A stretch of DNA of 5,174 bases, taken from NCBI GenBank assembly GCA_023436515.1, contig JAEZIV010000410.1, positions 1-5,174 of the forward strand, given 5' to 3'. Every line of letters starts with the position of its first letter. The first letter of the stretch is position 1. Position numbers and translations under genes: made by a program. The notes beneath the pieces are model-generated. The model did no database searches and had not been told where the DNA came from. It worked only from the letters and a program-made list of their open reading frames with translations. This DNA comes from Bacillota bacterium. Its GTDB lineage: Bacteria > Bacillota > Clostridia > Acetivibrionales > DSM-1351. Of this stretch, positions 1 to 5,174 are shown one piece after another.

Positions 1-1430
1 CACACGACGAGCGCGACTATGAATTTGCTACAAAGTACAACCTCCCTATAAAGAGAGTAATAAAGAGCACTGACGGCTCTGCAGATGAGCTTCCCTACTG
101 TGAGTATGGAGTTCTGGTCAACAGTGCAGAGTTTGCCGGAATGACTTCCGCAGATGCAAAACTAGGCATTGTTAAAAAGCTCGAAGCTGATAACAAGGGA
201 AGTCTTAAAGTCAATTACAGACTCAGGGACTGGCTGGTTTCCAGACAGAGATACTGGGGCTCTCCAATTCCTGTAGTTTACTGTGATCATTGCGGAGAAG
301 TGGCTGTTCCCGAAAAGGAGCTTCCTGTATTGCTCCCCTACGATGTAGAGTTTGCTCCAGATGGAGAGTCACCTCTCAAGAAGAGTGACGCATTTATGAA
401 CACAACCTGTCCCACCTGCGGCGGCCCGGCAAAAAGAGATCCTGACACCTTGGATACCTTTGTTTGCTCCTCCTTCTACTATTTGAGGTATGCCGACCCT
501 AAAAACGAGGACAATTGCTTTGATACTGAATGGATAAACAAGCTGCTCCCTGTTGACAAGTACGTGGGCGGAGCCGAGCATGCGGCAATGCACCTGCTCT
601 ATGCCAGATTCATTACCAAGGCCTTAAGGGACCTGGGACATCTGAATTTTGACGAGCCCTTCCTATCCCTGGTGCATCAGGGAACAATACTGGGCCCTGA
701 CGGCAACAGAATGAGCAAGTCAAAGGGAAATACTATTTCGCCTGATGATTATGTACGAAAATATGGTTCAGATATATTCAGAATGTATCTTGGCTTCGGC
801 TTCAACTACGTTGACGGCGGGCCCTGGAGCGATGATGGCATAAAGGCTATTTCCAGATTTACCTCCAGAATAGAGCGTCTGATAGAAAGCCTTTCAGAAC
901 AGAAGTCAAAGCCTTCAAGAGCAGATATTGACAAGGATGACAAGGAACTGAACTATGTACGCCACACTGCAATAAAGGGTGCGACCCAGGATACCGACCG
1001 GTTCCAGTTCAACACAGCCATATCACGCTGTATGGAGCTTGTAAATGCCCTGTATAAATATGACGCCGAGGTTAAAACAAAGAATATCAAGCTGTTTGAA
1101 GAAACTATTGCAGATTTGATAAAGCTTGTAGCACCCTTTGCTCCCCATTTTGCAGAAGAAATGTGGGAACAGCTGGGCTATGAGTATTCTATATTCAACC
1201 AGAAGTGGCCTGAGTTTGATGAAAAGGCTCTGGTTAAAGACACAATAGAGGTTGCCGTTCAGATTAACGGTACAGTAAGAGGCAAGATTGAAATATCTGC
1301 AACAGCTGATAACAGCGAAGCCGAGGCTGCAGCCCTGGCTGACGAAAAAATACGTCAGTTCCTTGAAGGTAAGCAGGTCATGAAGGTAATTGTAGTTAAG
1401 GGCAGATTGGTGAATATTGTTGCCAAGTAG
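1..1430 (+). CDS. leuS: Leucyl-tRNA synthetase, C-terminal part (5' end outside window)
   Basis: Class I aminoacyl-tRNA synthetase that charges tRNA-Leu with leucine in the cytoplasm. The frame is open from base 3, giving 475 residues to the TAG; bacterial LeuRS is usually about 800-880 residues, so roughly 340 N-terminal residues, including the HIGH motif, lie upstream. Seen in order (fragment numbering): the editing-domain motif HDERDYEFA at residues 1-9, whose Asp residues in the family hold the amino group of mischarged amino acids; return to the catalytic core with [16 protein letters not shown]; a zinc-type insert with C94xxC97 and C136xxC139; [16 protein letters not shown]; the KMSKS loop as RMSKS at 236-240; the helical anticodon-binding domain at about 310-400; and the C-terminal domain beginning near [12 protein letters not shown] at 417. 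The first ATG in the fragment (141) is internal, because LeuRS homology continues upstream of it to the window edge. A terminator lies 120 bases downstream. One core segment reads [10 protein letters not shown] where most bacterial LeuRS have DTFxxSSWYY. Identification is secure. Confidence 0.97.
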   Translation, partial: HDERDYEFATKYNLPIKRVIKSTDGSADELPYCEYGVLVNSAEFAGMTSADAKLGIVKKLEADNKGSLKVNYRLRDWLVSRQRYWGSPIPVVYCDHCGEVAVPEKELPVLLPYDVEFAPDGESPLKKSDAFMNTTCPTCGGPAKRDPDTLDTFVCSSFYYLRYADPKNEDNCFDTEWINKLLPVDKYVGGAEHAAMHLLYARFITKALRDLGHLNFDEPFLSLVHQGTILGPDGNRMSKSKGNTISPDDYVRKYGSDIFRMYLGFGFNYVDGGPWSDDGIKAISRFTSRIERLIESLSEQKSKPSRADIDKDDKELNYVRHTAIKGATQDTDRFQFNTAISRCMELVNALYKYDAEVKTKNIKLFEETIADLIKLVAPFAPHFAEEMWEQLGYEYSIFNQKWPEFDEKALVKDTIEVAVQINGTVRGKIEISATADNSEAEAAALADEKIRQFLEGKQVMKVIVVKGRLVNIVAK

Positions 1431-1549
1431 CTTGCTGCCGGTTAGCAGCAGTTGGTTTGGCTTGAGGCTAACCAATTTAGCGATGCCTTAAGCCCTGACT
1501 TCCTTCCGGCATATGAATATCACCTGAAAAGCGAATAAATATACTTTTC
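1431..1549 (+). other. Spacer after leuS with a short unrecognised open stretch
   Basis: No recognised gene. Directly after the leuS stop there is a small hairpin (TGCTGC at 1433-1438 with GCAGCA at 1445-1450) that lacks a following T run, and a 7-bp inverted repeat (GGTTAGC at 1440-1446, GCTAACC at 1467-1473). From 1446 to 1538 one frame is open for 30 codons and ends in TAA 11 bases before the terminator hairpin. It would read QQLVWLEANQFSDALSP and then DFLPAYEYHLKSE. It has no ATG and no ribosome binding site, and I do not recognise it. It could be the tail of a decayed gene that once owned the terminator, or chance. Confidence 0.3.
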
Positions 1550-1590
1550 ATAACGCCAGCCATATTTTTTAGGCTGGCGTTATATTTTTT
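1550..1590 (+). terminator. Strong rho-independent terminator
   Basis: A perfect 12-bp inverted repeat, ATAACGCCAGCC at 1550-1561 and GGCTGGCGTTAT at 1572-1583, encloses a 10-base loop. It is followed by A and then six T (1585-1590). This is a textbook intrinsic terminator for + strand transcripts and probably ends the leuS transcript after a 3' UTR of about 120 bases. There is no comparable T run on the opposite strand, so it is one-directional. Confidence 0.9.
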
Positions 1591-1873
1591 CTCCCGAAGG
1601 TATATCGAGGACTTTTTGTCCAGCCACTCTGTTTCGATTATACCTGAGATCGAATTGGCTACAAGCGATCTGCTGGTCCAGTTTGCCAGGAGAGGTCTTT
1701 GAATCTCCTGTGTTGTAAGAAACTTTGCCGAGGAATACATAAATAACGGAAGCTTGTTTGAATTAAAGCTTAAGGAGCGGATTAATCCAAGAAAGATCGG
1801 CATAATAAAATTACATGGAGTCCCTCTGACAGCTGCTGCCAACCGTTTTATGGACTTACTTCAGAAAGAATAA
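1589..1873 (+). pseudogene. LysR-type regulator remnant: C-terminal effector-domain fragment with in-frame stop
   Basis: This stretch translates, in the frame ending at TAA 1871-1873, to a protein matching the end of a LysR-family co-inducer-binding domain. It begins SRRYIEDFLSSHSV (from 1592), continues PEIELATSDLLVQFA and RRGL, hits a stop, then resumes ISCVVRNFAEEY, GSLFELKLKERINPRKIGI and AAANRFMDLLQKE. The stop is TGA at 1700-1702, exactly where the family has the second Gly of the GLGI motif, so a single G-to-T change of GGA explains it. The DNA-binding N-terminus and first effector subdomain, about two thirds of a normal ~300-residue LysR protein, are absent, and homology begins immediately after the T run of the terminator. 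The frame is otherwise intact, so decay is probably fairly recent. A reverse-strand frame across 1477-1842 is a shadow of this remnant. No product is expected. Family assignment is by motif recognition only. Confidence 0.8.
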
Positions 1874-1897
1874 TTTGAGGTTATATTATGTATAACT

Positions 1898-1952
1898 AAT
1901 ATGTATTACATATTCCTTTGATTAAACATTAATATTATTATGTAACTTACAT
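1898..1952. promoter_or_regulatory. Two ATGTA-based palindromes upstream of the prs-like gene (possible operator)
   Basis: A perfect 17-bp dyad AATATGTA-T-TACATATT occupies 1898-1914. A second dyad ATGTAA-C-TTACAT occupies 1940-1952. Both are built from inverted ATGTA half-sites, and their centres (1906 and 1946) are 40 bp apart, close to four helical turns. A further ATGTA lies at 1888-1892. The arrangement resembles paired repressor-dimer sites, but the AT richness of the region raises the chance background. No cognate regulator is identified. Confidence 0.4.
1918..1946 (+). promoter_or_regulatory. Candidate sigma-A promoter for the prs-like gene
   Basis: TTGATT at 1918-1923 could serve as the -35 box, with a 17-base AT-rich spacer to TGTAAC at 1941-1946, which matches the -10 consensus at only 4 of 6 positions. 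An alternative -10-like hexamer, TATTAT at 1933-1938, has no good -35 partner. The proposed -10 overlaps the second dyad, which would suit repression. This is a weak prediction. Confidence 0.3.
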
Positions 1953-1960
1953 CGCCAATG

Positions 1961-1965
1961 GGAGG
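1961..1965 (+). promoter_or_regulatory. Ribosome binding site of the prs-like gene
   Basis: GGAGG, preceded by another G, lies 9 bases before ATG 1975. It is a strong Shine-Dalgarno site and fixes the start codon. Confidence 0.85.
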
Positions 1966-1974
1966 TCATAATTA

Positions 1975-2913
1975 ATGGATACTTTTAAGATATTCAGCGG
2001 AAGCTCGGGAAGGGCCTTTGCCGAGAAAATCTGCAGCCATATCGAGGTGCCTCTAGGTAAGTCAACTGTAAAGCTTTTTTCAGAGGGAAATACCTTTGTC
2101 AGAATTGAGGAGCCTGTCCGGGGTAAGGATGTATACCTTATTCAATCAATCGGTCTTAAGCCAAATGATGAGCTTGTTGAGATTCTTTTCTGGCTGGATG
2201 CCTTTAAAAGGGCGAGTGCAAAGTCTGTAACCGCTATAATTCCCTACTTCGGTTATGCCAAGGGAGACAAAAAGGACGAGCCCAGGGTTTCCATACGGGC
2301 AAGGGTTTGCGCAGAATGTATCGAGCTTGCAGGCGCAGACAGAATCGTTACTATGGATCTGCACAGTCCTCAGGTACAGGGCTTCTTTAAAAAACCCGTA
2401 GACAACCTCATCGGCATGCCTCTTCACTGCCAATACATCAGAACTCTGGGGTTGGACAACTATGTTATTGTTTCCCCCGATGCAGGTTTCGCCAAGCAGG
2501 CAAGAGCTTACTCAAAGTACTTAAATGTTCCCACAGTAATCGGTGACAAAACACGGAGCGATCATAATGAGAATGCCGAAATACTTGAATTAATAGGCGA
2601 TGTAAATGATAAGGATGCAGTTATTGTCGATGATTTTGTAATCAGTGGAGGTACACTGATAAACCTGGCTGATATGCTTAAAAGTCACGGTGCAAAACGT
2701 ATTTTTGCCTGTGTTTCCCATACACTGTTAAATGAAAGTGGCCTTCAAAGGCTTAACAACAGCTGTATTGAGAAAATAATTACCACTGATACAGTGTTCA
2801 GTCCTAACCTTGACGAAAGCGAAAAAGTCTGTACATTATCTGCTGCTCCTTTATTTGCAGAGTGCATAGTCAGGATTCAAAACAATCAATCCATAAGTCC
2901 TCTTTTTGACTGA
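1975..2913 (+). CDS. prs: Ribose-phosphate pyrophosphokinase (PRPP synthetase) family protein, divergent type
   Basis: PRPP synthetase transfers the pyrophosphoryl group of ATP to ribose 5-phosphate, giving PRPP for purine, pyrimidine, His, Trp and NAD synthesis in the cytosol. At 312 residues the protein has the usual family length, and both phosphoribosyltransferase-like halves are present. Visible signatures are VRGKDVYLIQS in the N-terminal half, DAFKRASAKSVTAIIPYFGYA up to residue 95, the flexible loop KGDKKDEPRVSIRARV from 96, MDLHSPQVQGFF with the metal-site His at H130, VSPDAGFAKQA, the catalytic pair K192/R194 in DKTR, and the phosphoribose loop DDFVISGGT at 219-227. Several positions are atypical: FSEGN instead of FSDGE, KG for RQ at 96-97, and Ile at 223 where canonical enzymes have Asp (DDMIDTGGT). 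I infer a paralogue of the main prs rather than the housekeeping copy; it may still be an active synthase. No purine or pyrimidine gene is adjacent. Confidence 0.88.
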   Translation: MDTFKIFSGSSGRAFAEKICSHIEVPLGKSTVKLFSEGNTFVRIEEPVRGKDVYLIQSIGLKPNDELVEILFWLDAFKRASAKSVTAIIPYFGYAKGDKKDEPRVSIRARVCAECIELAGADRIVTMDLHSPQVQGFFKKPVDNLIGMPLHCQYIRTLGLDNYVIVSPDAGFAKQARAYSKYLNVPTVIGDKTRSDHNENAEILELIGDVNDKDAVIVDDFVISGGTLINLADMLKSHGAKRIFACVSHTLLNESGLQRLNNSCIEKIITTDTVFSPNLDESEKVCTLSAAPLFAECIVRIQNNQSISPLFD

Positions 2914-2941
2914 GTGTATACAGCATTCTATATTTCAAATA

Positions 2942-3002
2942 ATGGTAATTGCCTTCGAAATTGGTTATAATAGAAGGATAGGCTATTTTTATTAATTACC
3001 AT
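2942..3002. repeat. 9-bp inverted repeat spanning the SNF2-gene promoter region
   Basis: ATGGTAATT at 2942-2950 is perfectly complementary to AATTACCAT at 2994-3002, with 43 bases between. The arms bracket the TATAAT at 2966-2971, and the right arm abuts the Shine-Dalgarno GGAG at 3003. The left arm lies upstream of any transcript starting from that -10, so an RNA hairpin would form only in read-through RNA from the prs-like gene. A DNA operator role is possible but unproven. Confidence 0.35.
2966..2971 (+). promoter_or_regulatory. Candidate -10 box for the SNF2-family gene
   Basis: A perfect TATAAT lies 42 bases before the start codon at 3014. The -35 region at 17-base spacing (2943-2948, TGGTAA) is poor and falls inside the left arm of the inverted repeat. 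A TG pair sits one base too far upstream to make an ideal extended -10. A separate promoter for the SNF2 gene is likely but not certain. I see no convincing terminator between the prs stop and this site; CCTTC 2952-2956 and GAAGG 2973-2977 could form only a weak stem. Confidence 0.45.
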
Positions 3003-3006
3003 GGAG
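3003..3006 (+). promoter_or_regulatory. Ribosome binding site of the SNF2-family gene
   Basis: GGAG ends 7 bases before ATG 3014, good Shine-Dalgarno spacing that supports this start. The ATGs at 3001 and 3010 belong to another frame that stops at 3028-3030. Confidence 0.7.
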
Positions 3007-3013
3007 TATATGA

Positions 3014-5174
3014 ATGTTTCAAGTTTCTAAAGACAGTATATATTACTTATCAACCCCAATGAAATTCAAAAAAGGCTTGGATTACTATAAAGCAAACAGA
3101 ATCAAGTCAGTGTCCTTTAATGAGGAACTGCTGCTTTTTGACGCCTCTGTATTAGGTACACGAACTTATAATGTACAGGTTCAGTTCAATAAGCAGGGTA
3201 ATTTAAGAAACTATTCCTGCAGCTGTCCGGACAATGTAAAAAATGAAAGCTGCTGCAAGCATATAACTGCAGTCCTGCTGCTTATTAAATCCAAGGACGA
3301 GCAAGGTTTCTTTAATTCGGCTTCTCATAAAAAGGCTGCAAAAGAAATTTTTGATTTCTTTAGTGGTAAGTCCTCAAATATGAAATCCCTTGTAAAAGTT
3401 GAATATACCCTGGAGCTGTATTCGAAAAGTAGAGCGGCATATACACGAAGAGGCCCTGCAGCGGTTCTGTCCTTACGCTTGGGAACTGACAGAATGTACA
3501 TTGTCAGGAATGTTGGGGAACTGTTGGACTGTCTTAAGAATGAAAGAGAATTGGTTTACGGCAAAGGGTTTTCCTTTGATCCCGATGTACACAAATTCAG
3601 TGAACAGGATGAGTTAATTATTTCTTACCTGACTGAAATGTGGCAAAATGAAAACCTTATTGATTATATGAACGGTGAAAGCAAAAAAAGTATATTCAAG
3701 GACAAGGAAATTTTTCTTTCTGACGGTGCCTTGAAGCGGTTGCTGGTACTTTTGCAGGACCTAAGCTTCAAAGTGGTTTTTGATGGCGAAGCCCATCAAG
3801 ATGTCACTATACACTCGACAGATATTCCCGTTAATTTTATGCTAACAAAAAACTCCAGTACTGTGGACCTTATCATTGACACAACATATCCTCTCCATAT
3901 GTTAACGGCTGACTGTGAGTACTTTTTATACAACAAATCCATCTACAGGGTTTCCAAACACCAAAGGGAATATCTCAGGCCCTTTGTTCAGTATGTTCAA
4001 AAGGAAAATAACAACAAAATCAGCTTTATGGACAACGATAAGGAACGGTTGTTTACAGAGCTTCTCCCATATATGGAGAAGGCGGGAAATGTATTTATTG
4101 ATGATGAGCTGCAGGCTATTGTAGAGAAGCCGGAATTTGAGCCTGAAATATATCTTGACAGGCTGGAGGATATTATAACCGCCGATGTCAGGTTTAAATA
4201 CGGGGAAAGGGTAATTAACCCCTTTTCTTCCGACAGAAACAGATCTCCCTTTGATAAGATTCTCATTAGGAATCTGGAAGTAGAGGGGAATATTCTTGAT
4301 ATATTAGCCGAAACCGAATGTAAGGTAAGCGGCAACAGAATTTATCTGGATGAAGAGGATAAAATATTTGATTTTGTTAATTCAGTTATTCCAAAGCTGC
4401 AGGAGCACTCTCAGGTTTATTACTCCGAGAGCTTTAAAGCCTTGAGCTTTAAAAGACTCCCCTCCTTTTCAGGGTTTTTGCGGCTTAACAGCATAAATGG
4501 CTTTTTAGAATTCAATTTTAATATTGAAGGTGTTGAAAGAAATGAGCTTGCAAGTATCTTTGAAAGTATCCGGCAGAAGAAGAAGTACTTCCGCCTTAAG
4601 GATGGGGCTTTTCTGCCACTTGATGCCCAGCGGCTTGTAAATATGGCTGAAATATTGGAGCAGCTCGATCTGAGCTCCTCCGATATTGAAAAGGAATTCA
4701 TTCAATTACCCAAGTATAGAGCATTATACATAGATAACATACTTAAAGAAAGCGGAATGAAGTTTTTTGAGAGAAATACCGCTCTGAAGGAATTAATACA
4801 TGATATTCAGGACCCTGCTGAAACGGAATACAAGGTTCCAGGAAGCATAAGAGGGACTCTCAGGGATTACCAGAAGCTTGGCTTCAAGTGGATGAAAACT
4901 CTTTCCCACTACGGGTTAGGTGGGATTTTGGCCGATGACATGGGGCTGGGTAAAACTCTACAGGTTATTACGCTGCTGGAGCTTGACAAACAGTTGGCAG
5001 GAGAGCATCGCCCCTCCCTTGTTATTGTTCCTACCTCCTTAATTTATAACTGGTGTGCCGAGGTTCAGAAGTTTGCTCCCGATTTGACCTTTACTGCAGT
5101 AACAGGCAATAAATCCGAGCGCCAGGGGCTTATTCGAGATGGGGTTAAAACTGATTTGATTATCACCTCCTATG
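3014..5174 (+). CDS. SWIM zinc finger SNF2-family helicase-like ATPase (3' end outside window)
   Basis: SNF2-family (superfamily 2) ATPases use ATP to translocate on double-stranded DNA and remodel bound proteins; in bacteria the relatives of this type, like RapA, act on nucleic-acid complexes, but the specific role of this branch is not established. The frame is open without a stop for 720 codons and runs off the window. Residues 69-83 form a SWIM-type zinc site, C69xC71 then C81xH83 (SCSCP to CCKH). About 125-590 is a long, mostly soluble region corresponding to the bacterial SNF2-helicase-associated domain. The ATPase core begins with LRDYQKLGFKWM (Q620), followed by Walker A ADDMGLGKT (K647, T648) and motif Ia VIVPTSLIYNW (P673). 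The sequence ends at TDLIITSY, just before the expected DEAD/H-type motif II, so roughly 350-400 residues including the C-terminal helicase lobe are missing. The start at 3014 has a GGAG site; a later in-frame ATG exists at 3059. It lies 100 bases downstream of the prs-like gene and probably has its own promoter. Confidence 0.92.
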   Translation, partial: MFQVSKDSIYYLSTPMKFKKGLDYYKANRIKSVSFNEELLLFDASVLGTRTYNVQVQFNKQGNLRNYSCSCPDNVKNESCCKHITAVLLLIKSKDEQGFFNSASHKKAAKEIFDFFSGKSSNMKSLVKVEYTLELYSKSRAAYTRRGPAAVLSLRLGTDRMYIVRNVGELLDCLKNERELVYGKGFSFDPDVHKFSEQDELIISYLTEMWQNENLIDYMNGESKKSIFKDKEIFLSDGALKRLLVLLQDLSFKVVFDGEAHQDVTIHSTDIPVNFMLTKNSSTVDLIIDTTYPLHMLTADCEYFLYNKSIYRVSKHQREYLRPFVQYVQKENNNKISFMDNDKERLFTELLPYMEKAGNVFIDDELQAIVEKPEFEPEIYLDRLEDIITADVRFKYGERVINPFSSDRNRSPFDKILIRNLEVEGNILDILAETECKVSGNRIYLDEEDKIFDFVNSVIPKLQEHSQVYYSESFKALSFKRLPSFSGFLRLNSINGFLEFNFNIEGVERNELASIFESIRQKKKYFRLKDGAFLPLDAQRLVNMAEILEQLDLSSSDIEKEFIQLPKYRALYIDNILKESGMKFFERNTALKELIHDIQDPAETEYKVPGSIRGTLRDYQKLGFKWMKTLSHYGLGGILADDMGLGKTLQVITLLELDKQLAGEHRPSLVIVPTSLIYNWCAEVQKFAPDLTFTAVTGNKSERQGLIRDGVKTDLIITSY

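Noticed and set aside
1433..1450. Hairpin just after the leuS stop as the leuS terminator
   Set aside because: The stem is only 6 bp and no T run follows; the element at 1550-1590 is far stronger.
1023..1475. Reverse-strand 150-codon frame inside leuS
   Set aside because: It is antisense to well-conserved LeuRS anticodon-binding and C-terminal sequence. Its translation is Cys-rich and Leu-rich in the way typical of shadow frames.
1700..1702. In-frame TGA as a selenocysteine codon
   Set aside because: The position is a conserved Gly in LysR proteins, the gene lacks its 5' two thirds, and nothing suggests a SECIS element; a nonsense mutation explains it better.
1477..1842. Reverse-strand 121-codon frame after leuS
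   Set aside because: It lies antisense to the clear LysR homology and across the terminator. Its translation resembles no protein I know and it has no convincing ribosome binding site.
3399..4335. Short frames on both strands inside the SNF2 gene (3399-3617, 3915-4124, 3997-4335 reverse)
   Set aside because: The + frame beginning at 3014 is open throughout and carries recognisable domains on either side; these are out-of-frame shadows.
4420..4705. Reverse-strand frames of 93 and 66 codons within the SNF2 gene
   Set aside because: They overlap each other and the coding SNF2 frame, and have no ribosome binding site or family signature.
3014..5174. Part of a DISARM-like or other SNF2-containing defence island
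   Set aside because: The SWIM plus SNF2-associated architecture is the common Firmicutes chromosomal type. No methylase, nuclease or other defence gene is visible, and the neighbours are housekeeping-type genes.
1..5174. CRISPR array, tRNA, rRNA, insertion sequence or phage attachment site
   Set aside because: No regularly spaced repeats, cloverleaf-like segments, transposase sequence or terminal repeats with target duplications were seen on either strand.

Overview
The window reads as chromosomal DNA from a low-to-moderate-GC Firmicute, most likely a Clostridium/Ruminiclostridium-type member of the Clostridia. This is an inference from AT-rich spacers, purine-rich Shine-Dalgarno sites (GGAGG, GGAG), an intrinsic terminator with a T run, and the character of the proteins: a bacterial LeuRS, a LysR effector domain, and a SWIM-SNF2 helicase of the type common in Firmicutes. 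I cannot fix the species.

Layout, all on the + strand. (1) Bases 1-1430 are the C-terminal ~475 codons of leucyl-tRNA synthetase (leuS), entered at the end of the editing domain. (2) Bases 1431-1974 hold no intact gene. They contain a short unrecognised open stretch, a strong intrinsic terminator (1550-1590), and directly after it the decayed C-terminal third of a LysR-type regulator (about 1589-1873, with an in-frame TGA). An AT-rich promoter/operator-like region with two ATGTA-based dyads follows. (3) Bases 1975-2913 are a complete PRPP-synthetase-family gene of 312 codons. It keeps the fold signatures and the catalytic Lys/Arg pair but has unusual ATP- and ribose-5-phosphate-binding loops. 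(4) Bases 2914-3013 are a spacer with a perfect TATAAT enclosed by a 9-bp inverted repeat. (5) From 3014 to the window end runs the first 720 codons of a large SNF2-family helicase-like ATPase: an N-terminal SWIM zinc finger, the bacterial SNF2-associated region, and the start of the ATPase core with Walker A. It is cut just before the expected DEAD/H-type motif II.

The three genes do not form an obvious pathway. leuS is translation housekeeping and ends with a terminator. The prs-like gene and the SNF2 gene each have their own upstream signals, so they look like separate units that happen to be neighbours, although no convincing terminator separates prs from the SNF2 gene. I see no CRISPR array, tRNA, rRNA, insertion sequence or phage gene. 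I do not find a convincing undescribed system. The items most worth a second look are the LysR remnant, the atypical PRPP synthetase loops and the dyads in front of it.
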